Shown here: one piece after another, positions 16,502 through 23,520 of the stretch | Layout: the number at the start of each line of letters is the position of its first letter | How positions within the stretch are numbered: position 1 is the first letter of the stretch | NCBI RefSeq assembly: GCF_020034665.1 | Contig: NZ_JAIQDI010000001.1 | Span: 930,001 to 994,000, forward strand | Reading direction: 5' to 3' | Length of the DNA: 64,000 nt | DNA from: Niabella beijingensis | GTDB taxonomy: Bacteria > Bacteroidota > Bacteroidia > Chitinophagales > Chitinophagaceae | Translations under genes and position numbers: made by a program | The notes under the pieces: model-generated | Database searches by the model: none | What the model was told of the DNA's origin: nothing | Seen by the model: only the letters and a program-made list of their open reading frames with translations

Positions 16502-16949
16502 GTGCCGATGGCACTCGGCGCTCGCCCGGTGGGCTCAGCCCCCGGAATGAATTCCGGGGTTGGGAGATGGGGCAGGCCGAGGGCCTTCTGTGTTGGGGAC
16601 AAAAGGCGTCGCCGCAGCCAAATCACCAACTCCGAACTGAAGTTCGCAGTATAGCTGAGTATCCCCAAGCAGAGGGCTGTAGGATCGGCACATAGCAACT
16701 CATGAAGTATAGCCCGACCATCAGCCGGGTAGTCGACTGCAGAGCAACTTCACACAGACAAACCGTGCCTACAGCACTCCAGACTTCCGTTAGCAGGCTT
16801 TGTCTCCGGAATAAATTCCGGTGTTAAAAGAAGGATCAGGCCAAGGGCCTTCTGTGTTGCGGGTAAGAGGCATCGCCTCGGCCAGTCATCAACGGCGAAC
16901 TTCAGTTCGCAGTATAGCAGAGTATCACTGAGCAGAGAGCCGTAGGCTC
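16502..16949. repeat. composite palindromic cassette array C (two full units)
   Basis: Two six-hairpin units in the orientation that begins with GTGCC-GAT-GGCAC (16502-16514) and ends with GAGCC-GTA-GGCTC (16937-16949). Includes CCGGAATGAATTCCGG and CCGGAATAAATTCCGG palindromes. Lies upstream of the XRE regulator and TnpA gene. Bases 16950-17131 between array and gene are AT-rich and may hold the regulator's promoter. Confidence 0.88.
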
Positions 16950-17131
16950 GGCACATCCGGCATAGCTCTATCCCAAGCAGAGGTAACGGGCCACAGCAAC
17001 CGATGCTTCTTATGAGATTTACTTCCGAAATGAACTCTATGCAAGCAAATCAGGTATTATACAATTATATTATGTATTTTACCTAACTTTATACCTGGTA
17101 AATCCTAAAGAAAAACGCTAAATTTGAACCA

Positions 17132-17557
17132 ATGGTAAATACTAATGTTATGGACAAGAAGGTACATGAAGGACGAAACGTAAAACGCTTCCGCGAAATG
17201 CTGGGTATCAAACAGGATGCGCTGGCTTTTGAGCTGGGCGATGACTGGAACCAGCAAAAAATCTCCTTACTGGAACAAAAAGAAACCATTGATCCGGTAT
17301 TGTTGCAACAAATTTCCACGGCACTAAAAATACCTGCAGAAGCAATTCGGAATTTTGATGAAGATATGGCTGTTAATATCATCGCGAATACATTTGATAA
17401 TGGTTCTATTTTGAATGGCATTAATCATAACCCAACATTTCATCCTATCGACAAACTTATTCAATTACATGAAGAAAAAATTGCTCTTTATGAACGAATG
17501 CTGAAGGAAAAGGATGAAATGATGGCAAGGCTGGAGAAGTTATTGGAAAAGAAGTAA
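17132..17557 (+). CDS. XRE-family HTH regulator with C-terminal coiled coil
   Basis: 141 residues. Residues about 10-65 form a HTH_3 domain: VKRFREMLGIKQDALAFELG, then a NQQKISLLEQ recognition helix. Residues about 105-141 (IDKLIQLHEEKIALYERMLK...) form a heptad-rich coiled coil, suggesting dimerisation. ATG 17150 is an alternative start. It is a plus-strand gene in a minus-strand locus, 116 bases before the TnpA gene, and both sit between palindromic cassette arrays C and D. GC is lower than in the PUL genes. It may regulate the transposase or be a passenger; no direct evidence. Confidence 0.8.
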   Translation: MVNTNVMDKKVHEGRNVKRFREMLGIKQDALAFELGDDWNQQKISLLEQKETIDPVLLQQISTALKIPAEAIRNFDEDMAVNIIANTFDNGSILNGINHNPTFHPIDKLIQLHEEKIALYERMLKEKDEMMARLEKLLEKK

Positions 17558-17673
17558 AAGCGGTTGCCGGTCAGTCATCAAGAACGAACCTGAATCTTTT
17601 GCCTGAGAAAATAGCATTGGCCACAGTCGCTGTATACATTGCAAACACGCAACCTTTATAAAATGAAAAACCT

Positions 17674-18135
17674 ATGGCAAACACCTACCAACAAGTATAC
17701 ATTCAGGCAGTTTTTGCGGTGAAGTATCGCGCTGCCGTCCTCCACGCATCCTGGCGGGAACAGGTACAGGCCGTCATCGGCAACCTGATTAACGGAACCA
17801 ACAGTAGAACCCTTATTGTAAATGGTATGGAGGATCACATGCATTGCTTTTTCAAACTTAGTCCGGTCATTTCCATATCGGAACTGATGAAGACGGTGAA
17901 AGCGAAATCTTCCAAGTACATCAATGATCATCGTCTTACCCGGGAACGCTTTGAATGGCAACGGGGCTACGGCGTCTTCTCGTACAACCAGCGGGATGTG
18001 GACATGATCTACCGGTATGTACAAAACCAGGAAGCGCACCACCAGAAAAGAACATTCCTGGCAGAGTACCTGGAACTACTCAAAGAATTCGAGATCAGTT
18101 ACGATGATGAGTATCTTTTCCATGAGTTGTTGTAA
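17674..18135 (+). CDS. tnpA: Y1/HUH transposase TnpA (IS200/IS605-like, candidate RAYT)
   Basis: 153 residues, the usual length of IS200-type TnpA. The HUH metal motif is H55-M56-H57 (MEDHMHCFF), and the catalytic Tyr is Tyr115 with Gln119 in RYVQNQEAHH; the GYGVFSYNQ segment before it is also typical. Such enzymes nick and join single-stranded DNA at hairpins. The gene ends 8 bases before the first hairpin of array D, and array C lies upstream; no tnpB and no obvious terminal inverted or direct repeats bound it. That makes a domesticated RAYT acting on the palindromic cassettes plausible; an ordinary IS200 copy that landed among repeats is the alternative. Confidence 0.88.
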   Translation: MANTYQQVYIQAVFAVKYRAAVLHASWREQVQAVIGNLINGTNSRTLIVNGMEDHMHCFFKLSPVISISELMKTVKAKSSKYINDHRLTRERFEWQRGYGVFSYNQRDVDMIYRYVQNQEAHHQKRTFLAEYLELLKEFEISYDDEYLFHELL

Positions 18136-18143
18136 TATGGATC

Positions 18144-18825
18144 GTGCCTACGGCACTCAGTGCTCCGTTAGTGGGTTCCGTCACCAGAATAAAATTCCGG
18201 AGATGGAAGATGGGTCAGGCCGATGGCCTTTGCTGCTTTATGAGCTATTGCCCCGGGTAGCATGATGGGGTGTGTTACGATGACTGTTACGTGTGGACAG
18301 ATCGTGCCTACAGCACTCAGCGTTCCGTTAGCAGGTTCCGTCACCGGAATAAATTCCGGGGTTGAAAGATGGGTCAGGCCGATGGCCTTTGCTGCTTTGT
18401 GAGCTATAGTTCCGGTTAGCTGGATGGTTTGTGTTAGGAGGATAGTTCCGAGTGGACAGACCGCGCCTACGGCACTCAGCGCTCCGTTAGTGGGTTTCGT
18501 CTGCGGAATAATCCGAACGTTCGGATCCGGAGTTGGAAGATAGGTCAGGTCGATGGCCTTTGCTGCTTTATGAGCTATAGCCCTGGTTAGCATGATGGTT
18601 TGTGTTACGATGACTGTTTCGTGTGGACAGATCGTGCCTATGGCACTCAACGCTCCGTTAGTGGGTTCCGTCTCCGGAATAAAATTCCGGAGTTGGAAGA
18701 TAGGTCAGGCCGATGGCCTTAGGCTTTCTCTGAGAGTACGCCAGAGGCATCGCCCCGGCCAGTTACCAACCGCGAACTTCAGTTCGCAGTATGCGGAGTA
18801 TCATCGGGCAGAGAGCCGTAAGCTC
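18144..18825. repeat. composite palindromic cassette array D (three half units and one full unit)
   Basis: GTGCC-TAC-GGCAC-type hairpins begin at 18144, 18304, 18464 and 18634 (160-170 bases apart), each followed by a CCGGAAT palindrome and AGGCC-GAT-GGCCT. The last unit continues with GAGGC-ATC-GCCCC, GCGAACTTCAGTTCGC and GAGCC-GTA-AGCTC (18813-18825). Starts immediately after the TnpA gene and ends 13 bases before the stop of the sialidase-like gene. The minus-strand open frame across it is a by-product of unit length. Confidence 0.9.
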
Positions 18826-18838
18826 GGCGCATAGTACT

Positions 18839-19960
18839 TTAATCATCCGTCACCACCCCCTTCGCACTGATGGCGCCCGGCCAGCGCTTATGCTTTATAG
18901 GGCTCAGTTTCAGTTTTGACGGATCGATCTTTACATATTTTATTTTCTGCCGGCGCCAGGTGTATACAATATGCACCATACCATCCTTACTCTGGATCAC
19001 GGAGGGATAGGAATACTGACTGATGGGCGAGTCTTCCAGCACCAGGGCGGCCATCCAGTTTTTCCCATCTTTTGAAAGCGCCACATTCAAGGGTGTACGC
19101 GGTCCCTTTCCCTTCTTCCAGCTAGAGTCCGGCAGCACATGGTTGTATACCAGCAACTGCCGGCCATCCTTTAACGTAACGGCATCCGTACCGGAATTGT
19201 TGTTGGGTAGATCCAATGCAGACATCGGCGACCAGGTTATTCCGTTGTCCTTACTCCGGCTTTGATAGATCACTGTATTGCGCGTGCGACCTACAACCTG
19301 CAGATCTCCGTTCTTATATTTTAAGATAGAAGGTTGTATGGCCGAGAACTGCACGCCATCATTGATGGGTGCTGATTTGGTCCAGGTGCGGCCCCAGTCT
19401 TTAGTATATTCAAAATGCACTTTCCAACCGTTCTGTTCGGTACTCGAAGGGCAGATCAAAACGCCGTTGATCAGCTCGGGTTTATTCTTGATCGGCCCCA
19501 GGAAGCCTTCCGGCAGGACCTCCCGCTGACTCCAGGTTTTACCATGATCACGGGAGCGCTTCAGCCAGCCCGTCCACCCGGCTACATTGGGCCCTATTTT
19601 GTAAAACAATAACAGCTCGCCCGTAGGCGCGTAATATAACACCGGGTTATAACAGGCATAGCGGGTGGAATCGTTCAACACACCATCGGCCACCATTTCC
19701 GGTGCCGTCCATTTGTTGTTAACCAAATGGCTCATCCAGATACAGACATCCTTATTCCCTTCCTTTGTACCGCCAAACCAGGCAGCGATCAGCCCGTCAG
19801 GTGTTTCGGCAATAGTAGAAGCATGCGCCTGCGGAAAGGATGCCGTATCATAAATAAATTCATCCACCAGCATGCCTTGTTTCCAGCGGTTGGTCTGTGC
19901 TGTAACCAGCGCCGTTACCAACAGCAAACAAATGGTCAACAGGTTTACTTTTTTTATCAT
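18839..19960 (-). CDS. secreted BNR/sialidase-like beta-propeller (GH33-like or related)
   Basis: About 373 residues from ATG 19960 (signal MIKKVNLLTICLLLVTALVTAQ); a longer upstream frame runs through a repeat and is unlikely. A six-bladed propeller is indicated by Asp-box motifs SRDHGKTWS, TKDWGRTWT, SKDNGITWS and SKDGKNWM. The N-terminal ASTIAETPDGLIAAWFGGTKEG segment and the YSYPSVIQSKDG end fit the BNR_2 'sialidase family' proteins common in PULs. True GH33 enzymes remove sialic acid or the related Kdo; most of this subgroup is uncharacterised. Being in an RG-II-type locus makes a Kdo/Dha-linked target conceivable (inference). Last gene of its block. Confidence 0.8.
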   Translation of the reverse strand: MIKKVNLLTICLLLVTALVTAQTNRWKQGMLVDEFIYDTASFPQAHASTIAETPDGLIAAWFGGTKEGNKDVCIWMSHLVNNKWTAPEMVADGVLNDSTRYACYNPVLYYAPTGELLLFYKIGPNVAGWTGWLKRSRDHGKTWSQREVLPEGFLGPIKNKPELINGVLICPSSTEQNGWKVHFEYTKDWGRTWTKSAPINDGVQFSAIQPSILKYKNGDLQVVGRTRNTVIYQSRSKDNGITWSPMSALDLPNNNSGTDAVTLKDGRQLLVYNHVLPDSSWKKGKGPRTPLNVALSKDGKNWMAALVLEDSPISQYSYPSVIQSKDGMVHIVYTWRRQKIKYVKIDPSKLKLSPIKHKRWPGAISAKGVVTDD

Positions 19961-20014
19961 TGTTATTGGTTCTTTATCCGTTATTATTTTTAGCCCGGCA
20001 AAAGTGCCCGTGGC

Positions 20015-20112
20015 GGCTTTACTTGCGTCGCACACTTGTGCTGCAGTGCAAATGGCATCAGGGCGCTGTAAAAAATATGATTCGCCCGTCATACTTCGTC
20101 AGGCTCAGCATG
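20015..20112. repeat. intergenic short repeats (CTTGCGTCGCAC copy and GTCAT...ATGAC hairpin)
   Basis: GGCTTTACTTGCGTCGCAC with following CTTGTGCTGCAG (20015-20045) is a copy of the repeat that spans two start codons elsewhere. At about 20089-20112, CGTCATACTTCGTCAGGCTCAGCATGAC is a copy of the common Bacteroidota intergenic 'CATGCTGAGC' hairpin repeat. Confidence 0.6.
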
Positions 20113-20138
20113 ACAAAAATGCTTCCCGTTCACAAAGC

Positions 20139-20786
20139 TCAACTTTTTTTCTTTTCCTTTTCGGCCTTTACCTTATCCACATAATTCTTAAACAACTGCC
20201 TCCAGTTTCTTCCGTTGTTATTGAGGTACTGTTCACATTTTGTTTTATAGATCTCAAAGATTGCCGATATCTCTTTCATATTTTTATAGTCGATCGCCTG
20301 TTCACGTGCCTGTTCCAGGTTTTTGCGGATCTCTGCACGTTCCTTTTCCGTCAGGTCGGGCACAATGGCTTCATAGCCTTTTAAGGTAAATGCTACTTTA
20401 CCGATCGTGTATTGATCGAGAATAAAAGCCACCTGTTCCGAATTCAATTCTGCATTTAGCACCTGCATGAGCGCTGTATGAATCGCTGCCGGCTTCGATG
20501 AACATACGATCAGCTGCCGGTCGAGGTCCGACAATTTATTTCCGGTAGCCGGGTTTAGCCCCGCCGGAACCTGTGTAAACGGATGGCTGTTGTGCCAGTC
20601 CCTTACCGCTGTAAGATGCGTCGCTATTGCCTGTTCAACCTTCGTAACCTTAGCCGGGTCGTTCAGCTTCAGCCCTTCCACCCATCGTTGCGCCTTTTGC
20701 TGCAATTCATCCGCCGCACCCGTATCCTGCGCATTTACAGGATTAAACAACCATAACAACAAACAAAATCCTAGAATCTTTTTCAT
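20139..20786 (-). CDS. DUF3826 family secreted protein (first copy)
   Basis: 215 residues with signal peptide (MKKILGFCLLLWLFNPVNAQ) and a mainly alpha-helical body: helix-rich segments about 28-60, 95-150 and 165-205, with a Lys-rich tail. The ALMQVLNAELNSEQVAFILDQYTIGKV and IVPDLTEKERAEIRKNLEQAREQAIDY segments identify the DUF3826 family, which is found almost only in Bacteroidota PULs and has no established activity. A second, divergent copy sits next to susC (51187-51885). Placed 10 bp after the GH78 stop, so co-expressed with it. Periplasmic role unknown. Confidence 0.82.
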   Translation of the reverse strand: MKKILGFCLLLWLFNPVNAQDTGAADELQQKAQRWVEGLKLNDPAKVTKVEQAIATHLTAVRDWHNSHPFTQVPAGLNPATGNKLSDLDRQLIVCSSKPAAIHTALMQVLNAELNSEQVAFILDQYTIGKVAFTLKGYEAIVPDLTEKERAEIRKNLEQAREQAIDYKNMKEISAIFEIYKTKCEQYLNNNGRNWRQLFKNYVDKVKAEKEKKKS

Positions 20787-20796
20787 CTCCTGGTTT

Positions 20797-23520
20797 TTAA
20801 TGATCCATAATTATTTTAAAAGAATACCGGCCGCTTCCCAGTTCAAGATGGGTTGAGTGGCGCTTCAGATCTGTTACCTTTTTTAATGGCTGACCCGGTA
20901 CCGTTATCTTATCCGATGGAATGTTTATGTCCGCCGTTGTATTGGCAGGTATTTCAATTTCCCAATTGATTATATTGGCTTCCCGCTTCCAGGAGCTTTT
21001 GATCAATCCGTAAGGCGATTCATAAGAAGCATTCACCATATTCAGACCTTTTACAAAGACCGGTTGCATCCGTATCTTTTTATAAGCGACGGTCTCCGGA
21101 TCTGTCCGGATGCCCGCCAGGCTTTCAAAACTCCAGGTGATCAGGTCGCCCAGCAGCATGACATGATTCTGCGAGTTCATCTGCGGGTTGGCCGTGTTTC
21201 CATTCCATAGCTCCCAGATGGTAGTAGCCCCCTGCTCCGCCATATAACCCCAGCTGGGATAGGTGGTATTCGTGGCCAATGTAAACGCTGCATCGGGGAA
21301 ACCATACTTCGTCAGTCCGCGCATCAGCCACTGTGTGCCGATCACCCCGGTACTGATGTGCATGCCATCCTGTTGCAGCTTCTGTATCAGCTGTGCGCTG
21401 ACGTTTGTTATACGGTCCTCCGGCACCATTCCAAAATACAGCGGCAGCAGGTTGGCGGTTACCGTATTGTTATCATAATGGTCGCCGTTCTTTAAGAATG
21501 TTTTATTAAATGCTGTTTTTATGCGTGCTGCCTGCTGGTTATAGCCCGCGATATCCCCGGACCTGCCGGCGAGCGCTGCAAAGCGTTTCATCGTTTGTAA
21601 TAAATGATAATAATAGGCCGTAGCCATCAGCGTTCCATCGGTATTCCGCAACGGGTCTTTCGAGCGGATCAGCTCCAGGCTTTCCGGTGGCACACACCAG
21701 TCGCCGTATTTATCCTTTGTGATCAGCTCCCCCTTCATGTACTTGCGCTGCATATAATCCAGCCATTTTTTCATTGAAGGGTAATGCTTCACGATCGCCT
21801 CTCGGTCGCCATATTGGCGGTACAGCATATCCGCCACCAGTATATAGGCCGCAGGCCAGGTAACATTATCGCTGTAATAATTCCAGAAGGCCGGCGCTAC
21901 ATCCGGGATGGCGCCTTCTTCCGTCTGCGACTCGCGGATATCATCCAGCCATTTGGCATATAAGGTGGCATTATTAAACAAATAACTTTCGCCCAACGCT
22001 CCCTGGGTACGATCGCCCAGCCAGGGCTGTCGCTCATTGCGCTGCGGACAATCCACCGGCATCCCCTTATAATTGGAGGCAATGCCCCACCAGGCATTTT
22101 TCAATACCTGGTTCAGCGTGGCATTGGAGGTTTCCAGTTTACCGGTTGTCGTCATCTGATCATACACCAGCAATCCGGTAAAATCATCCATTGCAGGAAC
22201 ACCGGGATACCCGGTAATTTCCACATAACGGAATCCATGATACACAAAAGAAGGCTGCCATTGCTCTTCATCACCGCCCTTTAAGGTATAAATATCGGTG
22301 ACCCGTGCATCCCGCAGGTTGGCCGTATACAGGGAGCCATCCGGTTGCAGACTCTCTGCAAAACGCAATGTTACTTTTTGTCCGCGCATGCCCTTTACTT
22401 TCATACGCAGCCACCCCGCAAAGTTCTGACCAAGATCGAGGATATAAACGCTATCCCTTAAACGGCTGATCTTTTCCGGTCGAATGGAATCCATGACCCG
22501 CATACCCGGCGTCAGCTGCGCCCGCAGTGTTCCTTCCGGTGCGGCTACCAGTTGTGGGCTGCCCCATTCTGAATCATTAAAGGACGCGGTTGTCCATCCC
22601 GGAAATTCTCTGGTGGCATCGTATTCCTCCCCGTCGTATTCATTATTGGTGCGGATGGGACCATCTGCCGTAAATTTCCAGGTGTCATCCGAACGCATCT
22701 GTTCCCGGCTTCCGTCGGCATACGTAATGTCCAGTTGCAGCAATAGTTTTGGATAACCAAACGTGTTGATCTTTTTGGGCTTGTAATTTTGCCGCATGGT
22801 AAAGAAACGGCCATTGCCCAGCACCACACCAAGGGCATTCTTTCCGCCGGTCAGACCGGCAGATACATCAAAGCTGTTATACAGTACCGACTTCCGGTAA
22901 TCCGTAGGCACGGGCGCCAGCACCTGGTCGCCGATCTTTTTCCCGTTCAGGTAGCATTCATACAAACCCAGACCGGCAATGTGCAGTACGGCCGTTTTTA
23001 TCTTTTGCTGTACCGTGAATCCTTTCCGGAAATATCTTGCAGATAGTCGCGACCATTGTGTAACACTATCCCAGGGCGATGCCTGGTCGTAGCCGATCCA
23101 CTTTGCCTTCCAGTCACCAGGGTGCAACAATCCCATGCTCCATTGATCCGTAGTGCTCCATGCACTGTCGTTCTTATTGGAAAACACCTGTACTTTCCAG
23201 AAACAGCTGCCATTGGTGGTAAGCGGTTTCCCGTTATAGGCCACAAGTACCGACTGGTCCGAAGCAACCTTGCTGCTGTTCCAGAGATCCGGTGTACCCG
23301 CATCCAGCAAGGCTTTTGAGGAAGCCACCCAGATCCTGTAGGCGGTTTGTATTACATTCTTCCGATCACTTTTTAATTGCCAGCTCAGCCGCGGTTGCAG
23401 AACATCGATACCAACCGGACTTTTCAGCTGCTCGCACTTAAGCGCCTGCACCGCCAGTTGCGCCTGTACTGCCGCCGGCAGCACCATTAATAATCCGATG
23501 ATCATCTGCCACCGCTTCAT
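20797..23520 (-). CDS. GH78 alpha-L-rhamnosidase, secreted
   Basis: 907 residues, full family length. Signal peptide, N-terminal Ig-like domain starting VQALKCEQLKSPVGIDVLQPRLSW, carbohydrate-binding jelly-roll domains, then an (alpha/alpha)6 barrel with the catalytic segment DCPQRNERQPWLGD (the acid Glu in NER) and C-terminal GH78 sandwich. Hydrolyses terminal alpha-L-rhamnose. The start ATG overlaps the stop of the upstream GH2 by 4 bp (ATGA), so translation is coupled and the pair probably attacks one oligosaccharide in series. Confidence 0.92.
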   Translation of the reverse strand: MKRWQMIIGLLMVLPAAVQAQLAVQALKCEQLKSPVGIDVLQPRLSWQLKSDRKNVIQTAYRIWVASSKALLDAGTPDLWNSSKVASDQSVLVAYNGKPLTTNGSCFWKVQVFSNKNDSAWSTTDQWSMGLLHPGDWKAKWIGYDQASPWDSVTQWSRLSARYFRKGFTVQQKIKTAVLHIAGLGLYECYLNGKKIGDQVLAPVPTDYRKSVLYNSFDVSAGLTGGKNALGVVLGNGRFFTMRQNYKPKKINTFGYPKLLLQLDITYADGSREQMRSDDTWKFTADGPIRTNNEYDGEEYDATREFPGWTTASFNDSEWGSPQLVAAPEGTLRAQLTPGMRVMDSIRPEKISRLRDSVYILDLGQNFAGWLRMKVKGMRGQKVTLRFAESLQPDGSLYTANLRDARVTDIYTLKGGDEEQWQPSFVYHGFRYVEITGYPGVPAMDDFTGLLVYDQMTTTGKLETSNATLNQVLKNAWWGIASNYKGMPVDCPQRNERQPWLGDRTQGALGESYLFNNATLYAKWLDDIRESQTEEGAIPDVAPAFWNYYSDNVTWPAAYILVADMLYRQYGDREAIVKHYPSMKKWLDYMQRKYMKGELITKDKYGDWCVPPESLELIRSKDPLRNTDGTLMATAYYYHLLQTMKRFAALAGRSGDIAGYNQQAARIKTAFNKTFLKNGDHYDNNTVTANLLPLYFGMVPEDRITNVSAQLIQKLQQDGMHISTGVIGTQWLMRGLTKYGFPDAAFTLATNTTYPSWGYMAEQGATTIWELWNGNTANPQMNSQNHVMLLGDLITWSFESLAGIRTDPETVAYKKIRMQPVFVKGLNMVNASYESPYGLIKSSWKREANIINWEIEIPANTTADINIPSDKITVPGQPLKKVTDLKRHSTHLELGSGRYSFKIIMDH

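Noticed and set aside
17558..17673. IS200 left-end hairpin before tnpA
   Set aside because: I see no clear hairpin with a cleavage tetranucleotide in this gap; the cassettes are the only hairpins nearby.
19961..20092. N-terminal extension of the sialidase-like gene
   Set aside because: Runs through a dispersed repeat; the internal ATG at 19960 begins a proper signal peptide.
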